64,000 nt of DNA from Kaistella treverensis (GCF_900114045.1 NZ_FORQ01000002.1:372001-436000); one strand, 5' to 3'; numbered from the stretch's first letter, positions 8,524 through 18,663 are shown. The notes: generated from the sequence alone by a model not told the origin. Numbers and translations are program-made.

Positions 8524-9492
8524 TTATTTTTCCCAAACCAAAGCGCTGGCGCCTAAAATTGCGGCATCAGCTTCATTCAGTTCACTAAAAACCAATGAAA
8601 CTTTATTTCGGAAAATTGGTAAAAGATTGCGTTCCATATGTAGTTTTGTGGGTTTTAAAATGAAATCTCCGGCTTTAATCACGCCACCGAAAAGCAAAAT
8701 CGCCTCTGGTGAGGAAAACATCACAAAGTTGGCTAAAGCTTCGCCCAATTTTTGTCCCGTATAACGGAAAACTTCGATAGCGGTTTCGTCGCCGGCAATG
8801 GCGCACTCATACACCACTTTGGAGCTTATGTCTTCTTCCGGATGATTGTTAAGCATTGAACTGGGGAATTCTGCGCGCATTTTTTTCGCCGTAATCGCAA
8901 TTCCGGTGGCAGATGCGTAGGCTTCGAGAGAACCTTCTGAGCCGGTGCTCCAGTGTTTTCTGCCGCCAGGTTTCACGATTGTATGTCCAAGTTCGCCTGC
9001 AAAGCCATCGTGACCGTAAAGCAGCTGTCCGTTGGTGATAATTCCGCTTCCTACGCCGGTTCCCAAAGTCATCATAATGAAATCTTTCATACCGCGCGCA
9101 GCACCAAACATCATTTCGCCAAGTGCCGCAGCATTGGCGTCGTTTGTCATTTTGCAGCGTATACCGAACTTTTTAGTCATAAGATCCGCAAACGGCACAA
9201 TACCTTTCCAGTTCAGGTTTGGTGCCTGCTCAATCGTTCCGGTATAATAATTTGCATTCGGTGCGCCGACACCAATTCCGTCAAGTTTTTCTTCATCGCA
9301 ATGTCTGGCAATGAGTGGCGTAAGATTTTCGTATAAAGCCTCAATAAAGTCTTCCACAAGCGGGAAATCATCGGTTTTCAAGCTGCCTTTTTCTAAAATC
9401 TGGCCCCGATGGTTTACAAGTCCGAATTTGGTATTGGTACCGCCGATATCAATACCGAGTGCAACTTGTTGCGAAAGATCTACTAATGCCAT
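8524..9492 (-). CDS. ROK family sugar kinase (glucokinase-like)
   Basis: 322-residue ASKHA-fold kinase that probably phosphorylates glucose or a related hexose in the cytoplasm. The phosphate-1 loop is GIDIGGTNTKFG (13-24). The catalytic base is Asp118 in TNDANAAALGE and the second glycine loop is TLGTGVGSG (142-150). The sugar- and metal-binding His170 (GELGH) is present. Unusually, the family's zinc motif CxCGxxGCxE is replaced by HWSTGSEGSLE (180-190), with no cysteine. It stands alone between two terminators, so it is a single-gene unit. Confidence 0.9.
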   Translation of the reverse strand: MALVDLSQQVALGIDIGGTNTKFGLVNHRGQILEKGSLKTDDFPLVEDFIEALYENLTPLIARHCDEEKLDGIGVGAPNANYYTGTIEQAPNLNWKGIVPFADLMTKKFGIRCKMTNDANAAALGEMMFGAARGMKDFIMMTLGTGVGSGIITNGQLLYGHDGFAGELGHTIVKPGGRKHWSTGSEGSLEAYASATGIAITAKKMRAEFPSSMLNNHPEEDISSKVVYECAIAGDETAIEVFRYTGQKLGEALANFVMFSSPEAILLFGGVIKAGDFILKPTKLHMERNLLPIFRNKVSLVFSELNEADAAILGASALVWEK

Positions 9493-9540
9493 TTATCTAT
9501 TTTTATGGCATTAAAAGTACAAAAAATTAAAATGTGCGCA

Positions 9541-9573
9541 CAAAAAAACTTCTCCAGCAAGCTGAAGAAGTTT
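9541..9573 (-). terminator. Terminator of secA
   Basis: Twelve-base-pair stem (AACTTCTTCAGC / GCTGGAGAAGTT on the minus strand, one G-U pair) with a two-base loop, followed by a run of T. It lies 20 bases beyond the secA stop codon. Confidence 0.85.
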
Positions 9574-9592
9574 GGTATTTAGAAAGTGTTAA

Positions 9593-12500
9593 TTACGTCG
9601 GGATTTCGCCTTTGTAAAGGAAAGAAATAATTTCTTTGTTTACTCTCTCCACCATTTCGGTGAAAAGGTAAAAAGATTCCTGTTTGTAAATTACAAGCGG
9701 ATCTTTCTGCTCGTAAACCGCGCCCTGAGACGAACGACGAAGGTCGTCCATTTCTCTGAGGTGAAGTTTCCAGTTTTCATCGATAATCGCTAAAGAAATA
9801 TTTTTTTCGAAATCGTTTATTAAGGATTCACATTTCGTTTCGTATGCTTCTTTCAAATCCGTCACGATGGTCATTGTTTTAATGCCGTCGGTAAACGGAA
9901 CCTGAATCATTTTAAACATTGAGCCCTGGTTTTGGTAAACGTTTTCGATGATCGGATAAGATTTTTCTTTCAAAAGATTCAGCTTCATCTGGTAATCGTC
10001 GGATGCAGCTTTGTATAAAATATCAGTAAGTTCCGGAACCTGTTTTGTTTTGAAATCGTTTTCACTGAATGGAGTTTCCATGGTGAAAAATTTAATGATT
10101 TCATATTCCAGCTCTTTAAAATCGCCTTCCAGTTTTCCGCGTGAAACCAATGATTGCGCAACATCGAAAATCATGTTGGAAATATCGTATTTCAGGTGGT
10201 CACCGAAGAGTGCATTCTTTCTTCTTTTGTAGATAACGTCGCGCTGTTTGTTCATCACGTCGTCATATTCCAAAAGCTTTTTACGGACACCAAAGTTATT
10301 TTCCTCAACTTTTTTCTGGGCTCTTTCGATGGATTTTGAAATCATACCGTGCTGAATAACTTCTCCTTCTTTGTGACCCATTTTATCCATCATTTTCGCA
10401 ATTCTTTCAGAACCGAAAAGACGCATCAAATTGTCTTCCAGGGAAACGTAAAACTGGGAACTTCCTGGGTCACCCTGACGACCGGCACGTCCACGCAACT
10501 GTCTGTCTACGCGTCGTGAATCATGTCTTTCTGTACCAATGATCGCTAAACCGCCATTTTTCTTCACCTCTCCCTGCAGTTTAATATCTGTACCACGACC
10601 TGCCATGTTGGTTGCGATGGTTACAACACCAGGTCCACCTGCCATTGCTACGATTTCCGCTTCACGAGCGTGAAGTTTCGCGTTCAAGACATTATGCTGA
10701 ATTTTTCTGAGCTGAAGCGCTCTGGATAGCAACTGAGAGATTTCTACTGAAGTGGTACCCACCAAAACCGGTCGGCCATCTGCGGTTAATCTTTCAATTT
10801 CTTCAATTACTGCGTTATATTTTTCTCGGTTGGTTTTGTAAACCAAATCCTGTCTGTCATCTCTGATAATTGGTTTATTGGTTGGGATAACCACTACATC
10901 CAGTTTATAAATTTCCCAAAGTTCGCCTGCTTCAGTTTCTGCTGTACCCGTCATCCCCGCAAGTTTGTTGTACATACGGAAATAGTTCTGAAGCGTAATT
11001 GTTGCAAAAGTTTGGGTTGCAGCTTCGATCTTTACATTTTCTTTCGCTTCGATCGCCTGGTGAAGTCCGTCGGAATAACGTCTTCCTTCCATAATACGGC
11101 CGGTTTGCTCATCTACGATTTTTACCTCGCCGTCGATTACCACGTATTCATCATCTTTTTCGAATAAAGTATACGCTTTCAGCAGTTGATTTAGCGTGTG
11201 AACGCGCTCAGATTTTACCGCAAATTCACTGAATATTTTTTCTTTGGCTTCAAATTCTTCCTCTTTTGTTAAATTTTTAGCTTCAACTTCGGCGATTTCA
11301 GTTCCGATGTCCTGCAAAACGAAGAAATCCTTATCTTCATTTCCCGCAGACATATATTCTACACCTTTATCGGTCAGGTCAATCTGGTTATTTTTTTCAT
11401 CGATAACGAAATATAAATCTTTATCAACAATCGGCATATCGCGGTTGTTGTCTGCCATATATTGTCCTTCCACTTTTTGGAGAAGCGATTTGTGACCACT
11501 TTCAGAAAGGAATTTTATAAGCTGACGGTTTTTTGGTAAACCTCTGTAGGCCTGCAACAATTTAAAACCACCTTCTTTCGTATTTCCGTTGTTAATGAGC
11601 TTTTTAGCTTCATTAAAAATCGCGCTCACCGTTTTTTTCTGAATTTCCACAATTCGGTCAACGGAAGGTTTTAAAGTATCAAATTCCTGACGGTCGCCTT
11701 GTGGGACCGGCCCGGAAATTATTAATGGTGTTCTGGCATCATCCACCAAAACAGAATCTACCTCATCGACGATGGCAAAATTCAATTCACCCTGAACGAG
11801 TTCTGAAGGTGAAGTCACCATATTATCTCTCAAATAATCGAAACCAAATTCGTTATTTGTTCCGTAGGTGATGCTTGATTGGTAAGCTTTTCTACGCGCA
11901 TCAGAATTCGGTTGGTGATTATCAATACAATCGATGGAAAGACCGTGGAACTGGTAAAGCGGTCCCATCCAAAGAGAGTCACGTTTCGCCAAATAATCAT
12001 TTACGGTAACCACGTGTACACCACGGCCCGGAAGAGCATTTAGATAAATTGGTAAGGTCCCAACCAAGGTTTTACCTTCACCTGTCGCCATCTCCGCGAT
12101 TTTACCGTTATGCAAAACTACACCACCGATAAATTGCACGTCATAATGCACCATATCCCACTGGATCGGTGTTCCGGCAGCATCCCAATGATTTTTCCAA
12201 ACTGCAGTATCGCCGTCTAATTCCACAAAATCTCTCGTGGCAGCAAGCTGGCGGTCCATTTCTGTGGCTTGTACGCGGATTTCTCCGTTTTGTGCCAGTC
12301 TGCGTGAAGTTTCTTTAATGAGCGCAAAAGCTTCAGGTAAAATATCCGAAAGTACTTTTTCTTCGATCTGATAAGAATCTTTTTTCAGCGCTTCTATTTT
12401 AGCAAAAAGGGCTTCTTTCTCATCAATATTTGATGAGTTTTTTATCTGTTCTTTGGTCTGTTCAATCTGTGCTGAAATTTCCGCGGTTGCCGTTTTCAGT

Positions 12501-12664
12501 TTTTCTTTAAATTCAGCAGTTTTCTGTCGTAAGCCATCATCCGACAATTCGGCGATGTTTGGTTCTGCTGCTTTTATTCTGCTTACAACTTTTTTTACGT
12601 CTTTAAGATCAGTTATATTTTTATCACCAAGAAAACCTTTAAGAACTTTGTCTATAAAACCCAT
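9593..12664 (-). CDS. secA: Protein translocase ATPase SecA
   Basis: Motor ATPase that drives preproteins through SecYEG. The translation has Walker A MATGEGKT (about 193-200), the Walker B/DEAD-like DEVD in [16 protein letters not shown], and the helicase motif VI block [10 protein letters not shown]. The 1023 residues are longer than E. coli SecA (901); the extra length includes an N-terminal lysine/glutamate-rich insertion (about 56-105) and an insertion around 345-420, both typical of Bacteroidota SecA. The protein ends in [10 protein letters not shown], with no C-terminal CxCxSGK...CH zinc motif. It has its own terminator and is followed downstream only by the ROK gene. Confidence 0.97.
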   Translation of the reverse strand: MGFIDKVLKGFLGDKNITDLKDVKKVVSRIKAAEPNIAELSDDGLRQKTAEFKEKLKTATAEISAQIEQTKEQIKNSSNIDEKEALFAKIEALKKDSYQIEEKVLSDILPEAFALIKETSRRLAQNGEIRVQATEMDRQLAATRDFVELDGDTAVWKNHWDAAGTPIQWDMVHYDVQFIGGVVLHNGKIAEMATGEGKTLVGTLPIYLNALPGRGVHVVTVNDYLAKRDSLWMGPLYQFHGLSIDCIDNHQPNSDARRKAYQSSITYGTNNEFGFDYLRDNMVTSPSELVQGELNFAIVDEVDSVLVDDARTPLIISGPVPQGDRQEFDTLKPSVDRIVEIQKKTVSAIFNEAKKLINNGNTKEGGFKLLQAYRGLPKNRQLIKFLSESGHKSLLQKVEGQYMADNNRDMPIVDKDLYFVIDEKNNQIDLTDKGVEYMSAGNEDKDFFVLQDIGTEIAEVEAKNLTKEEEFEAKEKIFSEFAVKSERVHTLNQLLKAYTLFEKDDEYVVIDGEVKIVDEQTGRIMEGRRYSDGLHQAIEAKENVKIEAATQTFATITLQNYFRMYNKLAGMTGTAETEAGELWEIYKLDVVVIPTNKPIIRDDRQDLVYKTNREKYNAVIEEIERLTADGRPVLVGTTSVEISQLLSRALQLRKIQHNVLNAKLHAREAEIVAMAGGPGVVTIATNMAGRGTDIKLQGEVKKNGGLAIIGTERHDSRRVDRQLRGRAGRQGDPGSSQFYVSLEDNLMRLFGSERIAKMMDKMGHKEGEVIQHGMISKSIERAQKKVEENNFGVRKKLLEYDDVMNKQRDVIYKRRKNALFGDHLKYDISNMIFDVAQSLVSRGKLEGDFKELEYEIIKFFTMETPFSENDFKTKQVPELTDILYKAASDDYQMKLNLLKEKSYPIIENVYQNQGSMFKMIQVPFTDGIKTMTIVTDLKEAYETKCESLINDFEKNISLAIIDENWKLHLREMDDLRRSSQGAVYEQKDPLVIYKQESFYLFTEMVERVNKEIISFLYKGEIPT

Positions 12665-12779
12665 ACTATTTACTTTAAGCTTATGTGGAAAAACACGCCG
12701 CTATTTAAAATTTTAAAATTTTTAGAATTTTTCTAAAATATAAAAGCCGATAGCCAAAGATGACCACCGACTGTGTTTT

Positions 12780-13001
12780 TTAATATTCATCTTCATTCCA
12801 GAGGAAGTCATCGTCGGTTGGATAATCGCTCCAAACCTCTTCGATGGATTCATAAATTTCCCCTTCATCTTCTATTGCCTGAAGGTTTTCTACCACCTCC
12901 ATTGGTGCGCCTGTTCGTATTGCATAATCAATAAGTTCTGCCTTTGTCATCGGCCAGGGTGCGTCGCTCAGATAAGAAGCCAATTCTAATGTCCAATACA
13001 T
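12780..13001 (-). CDS. DUF2795 family protein
   Basis: Acidic 73-residue protein beginning MYWTLELASYL and containing WPMTKAELIDYAIRTGAP, the core helical motif of the DUF2795 family. The C-terminal half is very rich in Asp and Glu (DYPTDDDFLWNEDEY). It has no membrane segment or signal peptide. The function of the family is unknown; the fold suggests a small helical protein-interaction module. It lies 115 bases upstream of secA in the direction of transcription, with no terminator between, so read-through is possible. Confidence 0.8.
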   Translation of the reverse strand: MYWTLELASYLSDAPWPMTKAELIDYAIRTGAPMEVVENLQAIEDEGEIYESIEEVWSDYPTDDDFLWNEDEY

Positions 13002-13098
13002 ATCATTTTATTTTTTGCAAAAGTATAAAAATAGGCGACATAAAAAAGGTTTTTGTCGCTGATTTTCAACAAACTTTGGTTATTATTTTCATTCAATT

Positions 13099-14127
13099 TC
13101 AGGAACCCTTTCTCAAAAACCATTCCACAAACTTTTTTATGCCATTTGGGAAATGGGTCACCGGCTGATAACCAAGCAAAGTCTTGGCTTTATGGATGTC
13201 AGCGTGTGTTTTCTGCACATCACCAGGCTGCATTGGCAAAAGATTTTTCCGTGCTTTTGTCTGCAGCTCATTTTCTATGGTTTCCACCATTTCATTTAAT
13301 GTCACCACCTGATTTTCGCCGAGGTTAATAATTTCATAAACCGACGTGTGTGTTTCCAAATGGGTGACTGCTTTTTGAATACCTTCAATGATATCATCGA
13401 TGTAGGTATAATCCCGTGCTGTGGAACCATCTCCATAAAACGGAATTTCGGCGTTATTACTGATGTTTTTCGTGAATTTATGTATTGCAAGATCAGGTCT
13501 TTGCCGCGGTCCGTAAACGGTAAAAAACCGAAGGTGAATCATGTTTATACCGTAAAGATGATGGTAAACATGACCTAAAATCTCGGTGCATTTTTTAGTG
13601 GCCGCGTAGGGAGAAATTGGTTCATCAACACGGTCATCTTCATGAAACGGAACATGCTCATTATTGCCGTAAACGCTTGAACTAGAAGCAGATATAAACT
13701 TTTGAATATCAAATTTTTTCGTCAGTTCCCACAAATGCATGGTGCCTTTAATATTTACTTCCTCGTAATCCAAAGGTTTTTCGATGGACGGCCGCACACC
13801 CGCAAGCGCCGCGAGATGAATAACCATATCGATTTTATGCTTTTCAAATATTTTTTCAAGCCCGTCGAAATCCCGGATATCCTGATAATAAAGTTGGTAA
13901 TGTTTGGTCGAAGTTTCAAATATAAGTTTCTGAATATCAAGTTCTTTTTCATGAAAACTGAATTCGGAAGTTTTTCGCACGGATTCGAGCGTATTTTTGA
14001 TTTTTACCCTATAGTCATAAAAATCATCAAAATTGTCTATGTTAATGACAGAATGTCCGCTCTTCAGCAAATGTTCCACAAGGTGCGAACCGATAAATCC
14101 GCTTCCGCCAGTAACTAGATAATTCAT
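13099..14127 (-). CDS. NAD-dependent sugar-nucleotide epimerase (UDP-glucuronate 4-epimerase-like)
   Basis: Extended short-chain dehydrogenase fold, 342 residues. The Rossmann loop is TGGSGFIGS (6-14). The catalytic Tyr174 and Lys178 are in SPYAATKK, with the serine in SASSSSVYG upstream. The early NIDNFDDFYDYRVK block and the FTVYGPRQRPDLA segment resemble UDP-glucuronate 4-epimerases and CapI-like enzymes rather than GalE. It would supply a sugar nucleotide for surface polysaccharide. No glycosyltransferase genes adjoin it, so the pathway is not shown by context. It is divergent from the DUF2797 gene. Confidence 0.85.
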   Translation of the reverse strand: MNYLVTGGSGFIGSHLVEHLLKSGHSVINIDNFDDFYDYRVKIKNTLESVRKTSEFSFHEKELDIQKLIFETSTKHYQLYYQDIRDFDGLEKIFEKHKIDMVIHLAALAGVRPSIEKPLDYEEVNIKGTMHLWELTKKFDIQKFISASSSSVYGNNEHVPFHEDDRVDEPISPYAATKKCTEILGHVYHHLYGINMIHLRFFTVYGPRQRPDLAIHKFTKNISNNAEIPFYGDGSTARDYTYIDDIIEGIQKAVTHLETHTSVYEIINLGENQVVTLNEMVETIENELQTKARKNLLPMQPGDVQKTHADIHKAKTLLGYQPVTHFPNGIKKFVEWFLRKGS

Positions 14128-14145
14128 GTTGTGCTTTTAATCACA

Positions 14146-14153
14146 CAAATTTA
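14146..14153 (-). promoter_or_regulatory. Promoter -7 element of the epimerase gene
   Basis: On the minus strand TAAATTTG, a perfect TAnnTTTG match, 18 bases before the epimerase ATG. Confidence 0.55.
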
Positions 14154-14192
14154 ATTAAAATCAAATCATTAAATTTACTGAAATATTTAGCC

Positions 14193-14990
14193 ATGCAATT
14201 TACCGGACAGCTCCTGAAAATGACGACGATTAACGGAAAACCCATTCAGTATTTCCTGAATCTTTCCAATGATCTTATTAATATGAATCAGGTCATCGGT
14301 AAAAATCTGAAAATTAAGCTCGTTGGTTACGAATGTGTAAACTGCGGACGCGACAATAAAATTTACCGCATGGGTTTCTGTAAAAAATGTTTTTTTGAAA
14401 GTCCGTATGCGAGTGACACCATTATCCGGCCGGAACTTTCCACCGCACACCTCGGCATTGAAGAACGCGATCTGGAAGTTGAGCAAAAAATTCAGCTCGC
14501 GCCGCACATCGTATATTTGGCTTACACCGGCGATGTAAAAGTTGGTGTCACGCGCGAAACACAACTGCCAACGCGCTGGATTGATCAGGGTGCAACTTTT
14601 GCGCTGCCGATCGCGAAAACCGACAACCGCTACGAAGCCGGAATGATAGAAGTTGCGCTGAAAGAACATCTTGCCGACAAAACCAACTGGAAAAAAATGC
14701 TCGAAGACGATTTTGAAGACGATTTGGACCTCGCAGATTTCCGGGAAAAAATAAAGGGTTATTTCCCCGAAAATTTTCAAAATTTCTATACCATGGAGCA
14801 CGAAATGGAGCGGCTGGATTATCCATACGAAGCACCAGAAAAAATCTTGTCGTTCACGCTGGATAAAGTTCCGGAATTTGAAGGTGTTCTGCGCGGAATC
14901 AAAGGACAATATTTATCTTTCGAAGGCGGAAATTTCATAAATGTGAGAGGGCATGAGGGCTATGTCGTGCAGCTGGATGTTTCCAAGTAA
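14193..14990 (+). CDS. DUF2797 family protein (zinc ribbon plus GIY-YIG-like region)
   Basis: 265-residue cytoplasmic protein of a conserved, uncharacterised family. Residues about 50-69 hold two cysteine pairs (CVNC...CKKC), a zinc-ribbon layout. The middle (about 107-160) reads VYLAYTGDVKVGVTRE...RWIDQGA...NRYEAGMIE. The spacing of the two strands, the KVGVTR segment, a following arginine and a later glutamate resemble the GIY-YIG nuclease core. That resemblance is my inference from the sequence. The start at the ATG of MQFTGQLLKM fits the family. The AsmA-like gene begins 41 bases later on the same strand. Confidence 0.8.
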   Translation: MQFTGQLLKMTTINGKPIQYFLNLSNDLINMNQVIGKNLKIKLVGYECVNCGRDNKIYRMGFCKKCFFESPYASDTIIRPELSTAHLGIEERDLEVEQKIQLAPHIVYLAYTGDVKVGVTRETQLPTRWIDQGATFALPIAKTDNRYEAGMIEVALKEHLADKTNWKKMLEDDFEDDLDLADFREKIKGYFPENFQNFYTMEHEMERLDYPYEAPEKILSFTLDKVPEFEGVLRGIKGQYLSFEGGNFINVRGHEGYVVQLDVSK

Positions 14991-15031
14991 TTTACCGCAA
15001 TTCGTGGCATAGATTTTTATTCATCCAAAGG

Positions 15032-17701
15032 ATGAAGAAAAATTACATCCGGTATCTTTCCATTTTTTTGCCGGTTACAGTGCTTATTTTTTTGGCTTTT
15101 AATTTTGGAACCAATTTTTGGCTCCAAAATAACCTTGCCGGATATATCAAAAAAAACTCCAATTACAAGGTCGCTTATAATGATCTGAAAGTCGATTTGG
15201 TGACCGGAGATATTTCTGCTTCAGCAATTTCCATTGAAAATAAAAAAAACTCCAACCCGAATGTCATCGGACTTCAAGGCCATATAGATTCGCTTTCGAT
15301 AAGTCGGCTCGGGATTTACGACGCTGTTTTTAATAAGGTCATCAATTCCTCGCAATTGGTTTTAGTCCGTCCAAATCTGAAAATCACGCTCGCAAAACCC
15401 GTTGACGAAAAAACCGGAAAAAAAAGAAATCCGGTTGTTTTCGAAAATTTGACCATAAAAGGGGGAAACATTTCGATTTTTAAACACACTCAACAAAAAT
15501 ATTTTTCGGTAAAAAATCTCGATCTGAATGTTGAAAATATTCAGATGACCGAAGAAAGTGTGGAGCGAAAACTTCCGGTGGTTTTTGATAAATACGATAT
15601 TCAGGGACAAAACTTATTTTTCCGACCAGATAATGTGTATGCGATAACCGCAAAACACATCACCACCGAAGCCGGAAAAATGAGTGTGAAAAACTTCGCA
15701 CTGATTCCGCTGCTGTCATTTCGAAATTTTACCAAATATCATCCGAAGGATAAAAATCTTTACGATTTTAAAACCGCAGAAATGAATTTCAGCGATATTG
15801 AGGTAAACGAAAATAAAATTTCTCTCACAAACGCGCATTTTGAAAATCCAGAACTGAACATCCGAACAACTTCGGCAAAACCAAATAAGAAAAAAAAGGA
15901 TTTCGATTTGGTAATTAATCTTGAAGATGTGCTTTTTAAAAATGCAAAGGTTTCTGTTTTGAAACCCGATGGAACCCCGAAATTTTCTGCCGGAAATGTG
16001 ACGCTGAACATCAATAAATTTCTGATGAACCGCGAAACTTCTACAGAATCGCTGCCGTTCGAATATGCAAATTTTGATATTGCGGCACAGCACCTAAACT
16101 TTGTTTCAGACACCGAAAATATCAATATCGAAAACTTTAGTTTTAACCCGAAAAATGCAGATTTAAAAAATATCGCCTTAAAGCCGGTAATTTCTGCTGA
16201 AAATAAAACCAAACTAGCTTTAAATATTAAGCAAATTCAGCTTAAAATAAAGGAATTGAAGCTGATAGAAAATAAGCTGAAAGTTGATGTTCAGAAGGTT
16301 TTGCTTAATTCCGTTCAAGGTAATATTTCAGCAGCTAAAAAAAACGGTGCTAAAAAGGCAAATTTTTCCGGTTTACAGTTTCCGCTTACGGTGAAAAACT
16401 TCGAAATTCGAAACAGCAATATTTCCATTGAAAATGAAAAATCGCCGGTTGTTTTAAAAAGTTTGAATGGTTATGTTCAAAATATTCAAATGGATGCCGA
16501 AACGGTGAAAAATCCTTTTCCATTCAAAACCGGAAAATATGCCCTTACAACCCGGAATTTTCAGTACACCACGGAGTTTTATAACATTACAGCGTCGCTG
16601 CTGAAACTGAACAAAGATGTTTTGCAGGTTTCGAATTTTGCAGCAAAACCACGCCTCACACGCGCGCAATTCATCCGAAGGATTCCGACAGAAAAAGATT
16701 TGTATGATGTAAAAGTCAGTCAGATTTCGATGAACGGTGATTGGGATTTTCTCTCTGAAAGAAAGTTTCTGAATGCGTCGCAGGTGACTTTAAACCAAAT
16801 GAATGCAAATATTTTCCGCAGCAAATTACCGAAAGATGATTTGAGCGAAAAACCGCTGTATTCCAAATTATTGCGCAGCATTAAATTTCCGATGTACATT
16901 CAGAATCTTGATGTAAAAAATTCCGTTTTGGAATATGAAGAAGACACCAAAAAAAGCGACGGCCCTGGAAAATTGACGTTTGGAAATTTCAACATGAATG
17001 TGAAAAACCTGAATTCGGCAAAAATGAAAGGCAAACCGACTTTTGTTCCAATAAATATTTCCTGCCGCTTTATGAATGCTTCGCCGATGAATGTAAAATG
17101 GAGTTTTGATACGGCAAACCTCAACGACGCGTTTTCTATTTCCGGAAATATTGCGGATTTACCGGCTTCCAGAGTCAATCCGTTTATTGAACCATATCTA
17201 AAAATTCAGGCTACAGGACTGATTTCGGATTTGATTTTTAATTTTAAAGGCACACAGCGCGGGATTTATGGAAGTTTAAAAATGTTGCACCAAAATCTGA
17301 AAATCGGCGTGCTGAAAGAAAGCGGTGAAAAAGATAAGTTATTATCGGCTGTCGCAAATATTTTTGTGAAAACAAATTCGGGTAATTATCCCGAATCTGT
17401 GGAAGTTGAAGAAGTGTTACGCGATAAAAGCAAGTCTTTTTTCAATCTTTTCTGGCGCGGAATTGAACAGGGATTAAAGAAAACTTTGCTTGGAAAAAAC
17501 GCTCCGAAAACCGAAAAATCCATTAAAAACACCATGGATAATACCAAAACGGCATTGGAACAGAATAAAAAAGACCTGCAGCAAACCAAAAGCGAGGTGA
17601 AGGAAAAAGTGGAAAATATCACCACTAAACCGGAAGAAAAAAAAGCGCCTAAAAAGCGCGGATTTTTCGAAAAAATATTCAAGAAAAAATCCGGAGATTA
17701 A
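15032..17701 (+). CDS. AsmA/TamB-like large envelope protein
   Basis: 889 residues with an uncleaved N-terminal membrane anchor (about 7-25). A long body follows, built of repeating beta-strand-like stretches (NFxI...N...I, LDVKNSVLEYEE and similar), and the C-terminus is lysine-rich with probable coiled coil (about 820-870). This layout is that of AsmA-like proteins (the DUF748/AsmA group), which form long grooved beta structures between the membranes and are thought to carry phospholipids. The final basic segment (KKRGFFEKIFKKKSGD) is unusual for a periplasmic end. The length is within the broad family range. It probably shares a transcript with DUF2797. Confidence 0.65.
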   Translation: MKKNYIRYLSIFLPVTVLIFLAFNFGTNFWLQNNLAGYIKKNSNYKVAYNDLKVDLVTGDISASAISIENKKNSNPNVIGLQGHIDSLSISRLGIYDAVFNKVINSSQLVLVRPNLKITLAKPVDEKTGKKRNPVVFENLTIKGGNISIFKHTQQKYFSVKNLDLNVENIQMTEESVERKLPVVFDKYDIQGQNLFFRPDNVYAITAKHITTEAGKMSVKNFALIPLLSFRNFTKYHPKDKNLYDFKTAEMNFSDIEVNENKISLTNAHFENPELNIRTTSAKPNKKKKDFDLVINLEDVLFKNAKVSVLKPDGTPKFSAGNVTLNINKFLMNRETSTESLPFEYANFDIAAQHLNFVSDTENINIENFSFNPKNADLKNIALKPVISAENKTKLALNIKQIQLKIKELKLIENKLKVDVQKVLLNSVQGNISAAKKNGAKKANFSGLQFPLTVKNFEIRNSNISIENEKSPVVLKSLNGYVQNIQMDAETVKNPFPFKTGKYALTTRNFQYTTEFYNITASLLKLNKDVLQVSNFAAKPRLTRAQFIRRIPTEKDLYDVKVSQISMNGDWDFLSERKFLNASQVTLNQMNANIFRSKLPKDDLSEKPLYSKLLRSIKFPMYIQNLDVKNSVLEYEEDTKKSDGPGKLTFGNFNMNVKNLNSAKMKGKPTFVPINISCRFMNASPMNVKWSFDTANLNDAFSISGNIADLPASRVNPFIEPYLKIQATGLISDLIFNFKGTQRGIYGSLKMLHQNLKIGVLKESGEKDKLLSAVANIFVKTNSGNYPESVEVEEVLRDKSKSFFNLFWRGIEQGLKKTLLGKNAPKTEKSIKNTMDNTKTALEQNKKDLQQTKSEVKEKVENITTKPEEKKAPKKRGFFEKIFKKKSGD

Positions 17702-17720
17702 ATTTTCCGGATTTTATTTT

Positions 17721-18062
17721 TTATTGAATATCGTATTCTGCTTTTTCGTGAATAGGAACTTTGCGCAGAAAATTATCGAATTCTTCGCCGCTGTAATTGC
17801 TTGTTGCGCCGTAAGAATCGAGCAACGTAGCGAGTTCACCGTCGCGGTCTTCAATTAAATACAGCACCGCATTATCATCGGGATTACTTTCACCTTCGAA
17901 ACGGTAAGATTTCACGATAACGAGATCTTCCGGATTATAAATTTTTTCTTTTTTACCTAAAATCATCTGATGGTCTTCATTCATACAGATTTCTTTGGTA
18001 ATGCCTCTTTTGTTAAGCGAATTATAAACTTCGGATAAAGTTTTAAGATTGTGAATTGACAT
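17721..18062 (-). CDS. Conserved small flavobacterial protein of unknown function
   Basis: 113-residue soluble protein, MSIHNLKTLSEVYNSL..., acidic, with a predicted alpha plus beta pattern and no membrane segment. Similar short proteins occur in related genomes, where they are sometimes labelled phosphoribosylpyrophosphate synthetase. That label is not supported here: there is no PRPP-binding loop and the protein is a third of the needed length. It is convergent with the AsmA-like gene, 19 bases away, and lies downstream of the tRNA operon terminator, so it should have its own promoter within 18063-18177. I could not identify that promoter with confidence. Confidence 0.75.
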   Translation of the reverse strand: MSIHNLKTLSEVYNSLNKRGITKEICMNEDHQMILGKKEKIYNPEDLVIVKSYRFEGESNPDDNAVLYLIEDRDGELATLLDSYGATSNYSGEEFDNFLRKVPIHEKAEYDIQ

Positions 18063-18177
18063 GATTTTTTAATTTGCAAATAGCTAACAAAAAAAGTACC
18101 AGCCCACGGAAAGCGAATTTTTTCGTGGTTAAATGGGCTTTTTTTTGGTTTTTTCTGAAAGGGAAAATTCTGGTATA

Positions 18178-18220
18178 AGCAAAAAAAAAACGCTGTTAAT
18201 CAAAATGATTAACAGCGTTT
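18178..18220 (-). terminator. Terminator of the tRNA operon
   Basis: Fourteen-base-pair stem (AACGCTGTTAATCA / TGATTAACAGCGTT) with a three-base loop. On the minus strand it is followed by about eleven T. It starts a few bases beyond the last tRNA. Confidence 0.9.
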
Positions 18221-18224
18221 AAAG

Positions 18225-18308
18225 TACCTCGGACGGGACTTGAACCCGTACATCCTTACGGACACAGGATTTTAAGTCCTGCGTGTCTACCAATTCCACC
18301 ACCAAGGC
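18225..18308 (-). tRNA. tRNA-Leu (anticodon UAA)
   Basis: 84-base cloverleaf on the minus strand. The acceptor GCCTTGG pairs with CCGAGGT, including a G1-U72 pair also found in E. coli tRNA-Leu(UAA). The anticodon loop CTTAAAA sits on the stem CAGGA/TCCTG. The variable arm is long, as in class II tRNAs, and the T loop is GGTTCAAGTCC. CCA is not encoded. It is the last tRNA of the cluster. Confidence 0.95.
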
Positions 18309-18314
18309 AAGTGG

Positions 18315-18387
<73 letters not shown>

Positions 18388-18421
18388 GATGAATTTCCTT
18401 AAATTTTATTTAAAAAAATTG

Positions 18422-18503
18422 TGCGGATGGAGGGACTCGAACCCACACGCCTCACAGCACCAGATCCTAAGTCTGGCATGGCTACCAATTACATCACATC
18501 CGC
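18422..18503 (-). tRNA. tRNA-Leu (anticodon UAG)
   Basis: 82-base class II cloverleaf on the minus strand. The acceptor GCGGATG pairs with CATCCGC. The anticodon loop CTTAGGA sits on the stem CCAGA/TCTGG, with a long variable arm. CCA is not encoded. It is the first gene of the tRNA operon. Confidence 0.95.
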
Positions 18504-18536
18504 GAAATGAACACCTGTTCTGTTTTTTTGTGAGTG

Positions 18537-18568
18537 CAAATATAAAAACTTTTCCCACTTAAAGCAAT
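18537..18568 (-). promoter_or_regulatory. Promoter of the tRNA operon
   Basis: On the minus strand TATATTTG (18537-18544) is a perfect -7 element, followed by CAC. An ATTGC at 18564-18568 lies about 20 bases upstream as a weak -33 element. The first tRNA begins about 34 bases downstream. Confidence 0.7.
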
Positions 18569-18663
18569 AATTTTTTTTAAAAATTTAATTTTTCAAAAAT
18601 ACTTGTAGAACTTTCTTTTTCTGTCCAATTTTATTACTTTTACCAACTTAACGAATTTATATC

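Noticed and set aside
14187-14909. 240-residue frame on the minus strand
   Set aside because: Antisense to DUF2797, low-complexity Phe-rich translation, no family features; a shadow of the real gene.
17721-18062. Phosphoribosylpyrophosphate synthetase
   Set aside because: No PRPP loop and far too short; kept as a conserved protein of unknown function.
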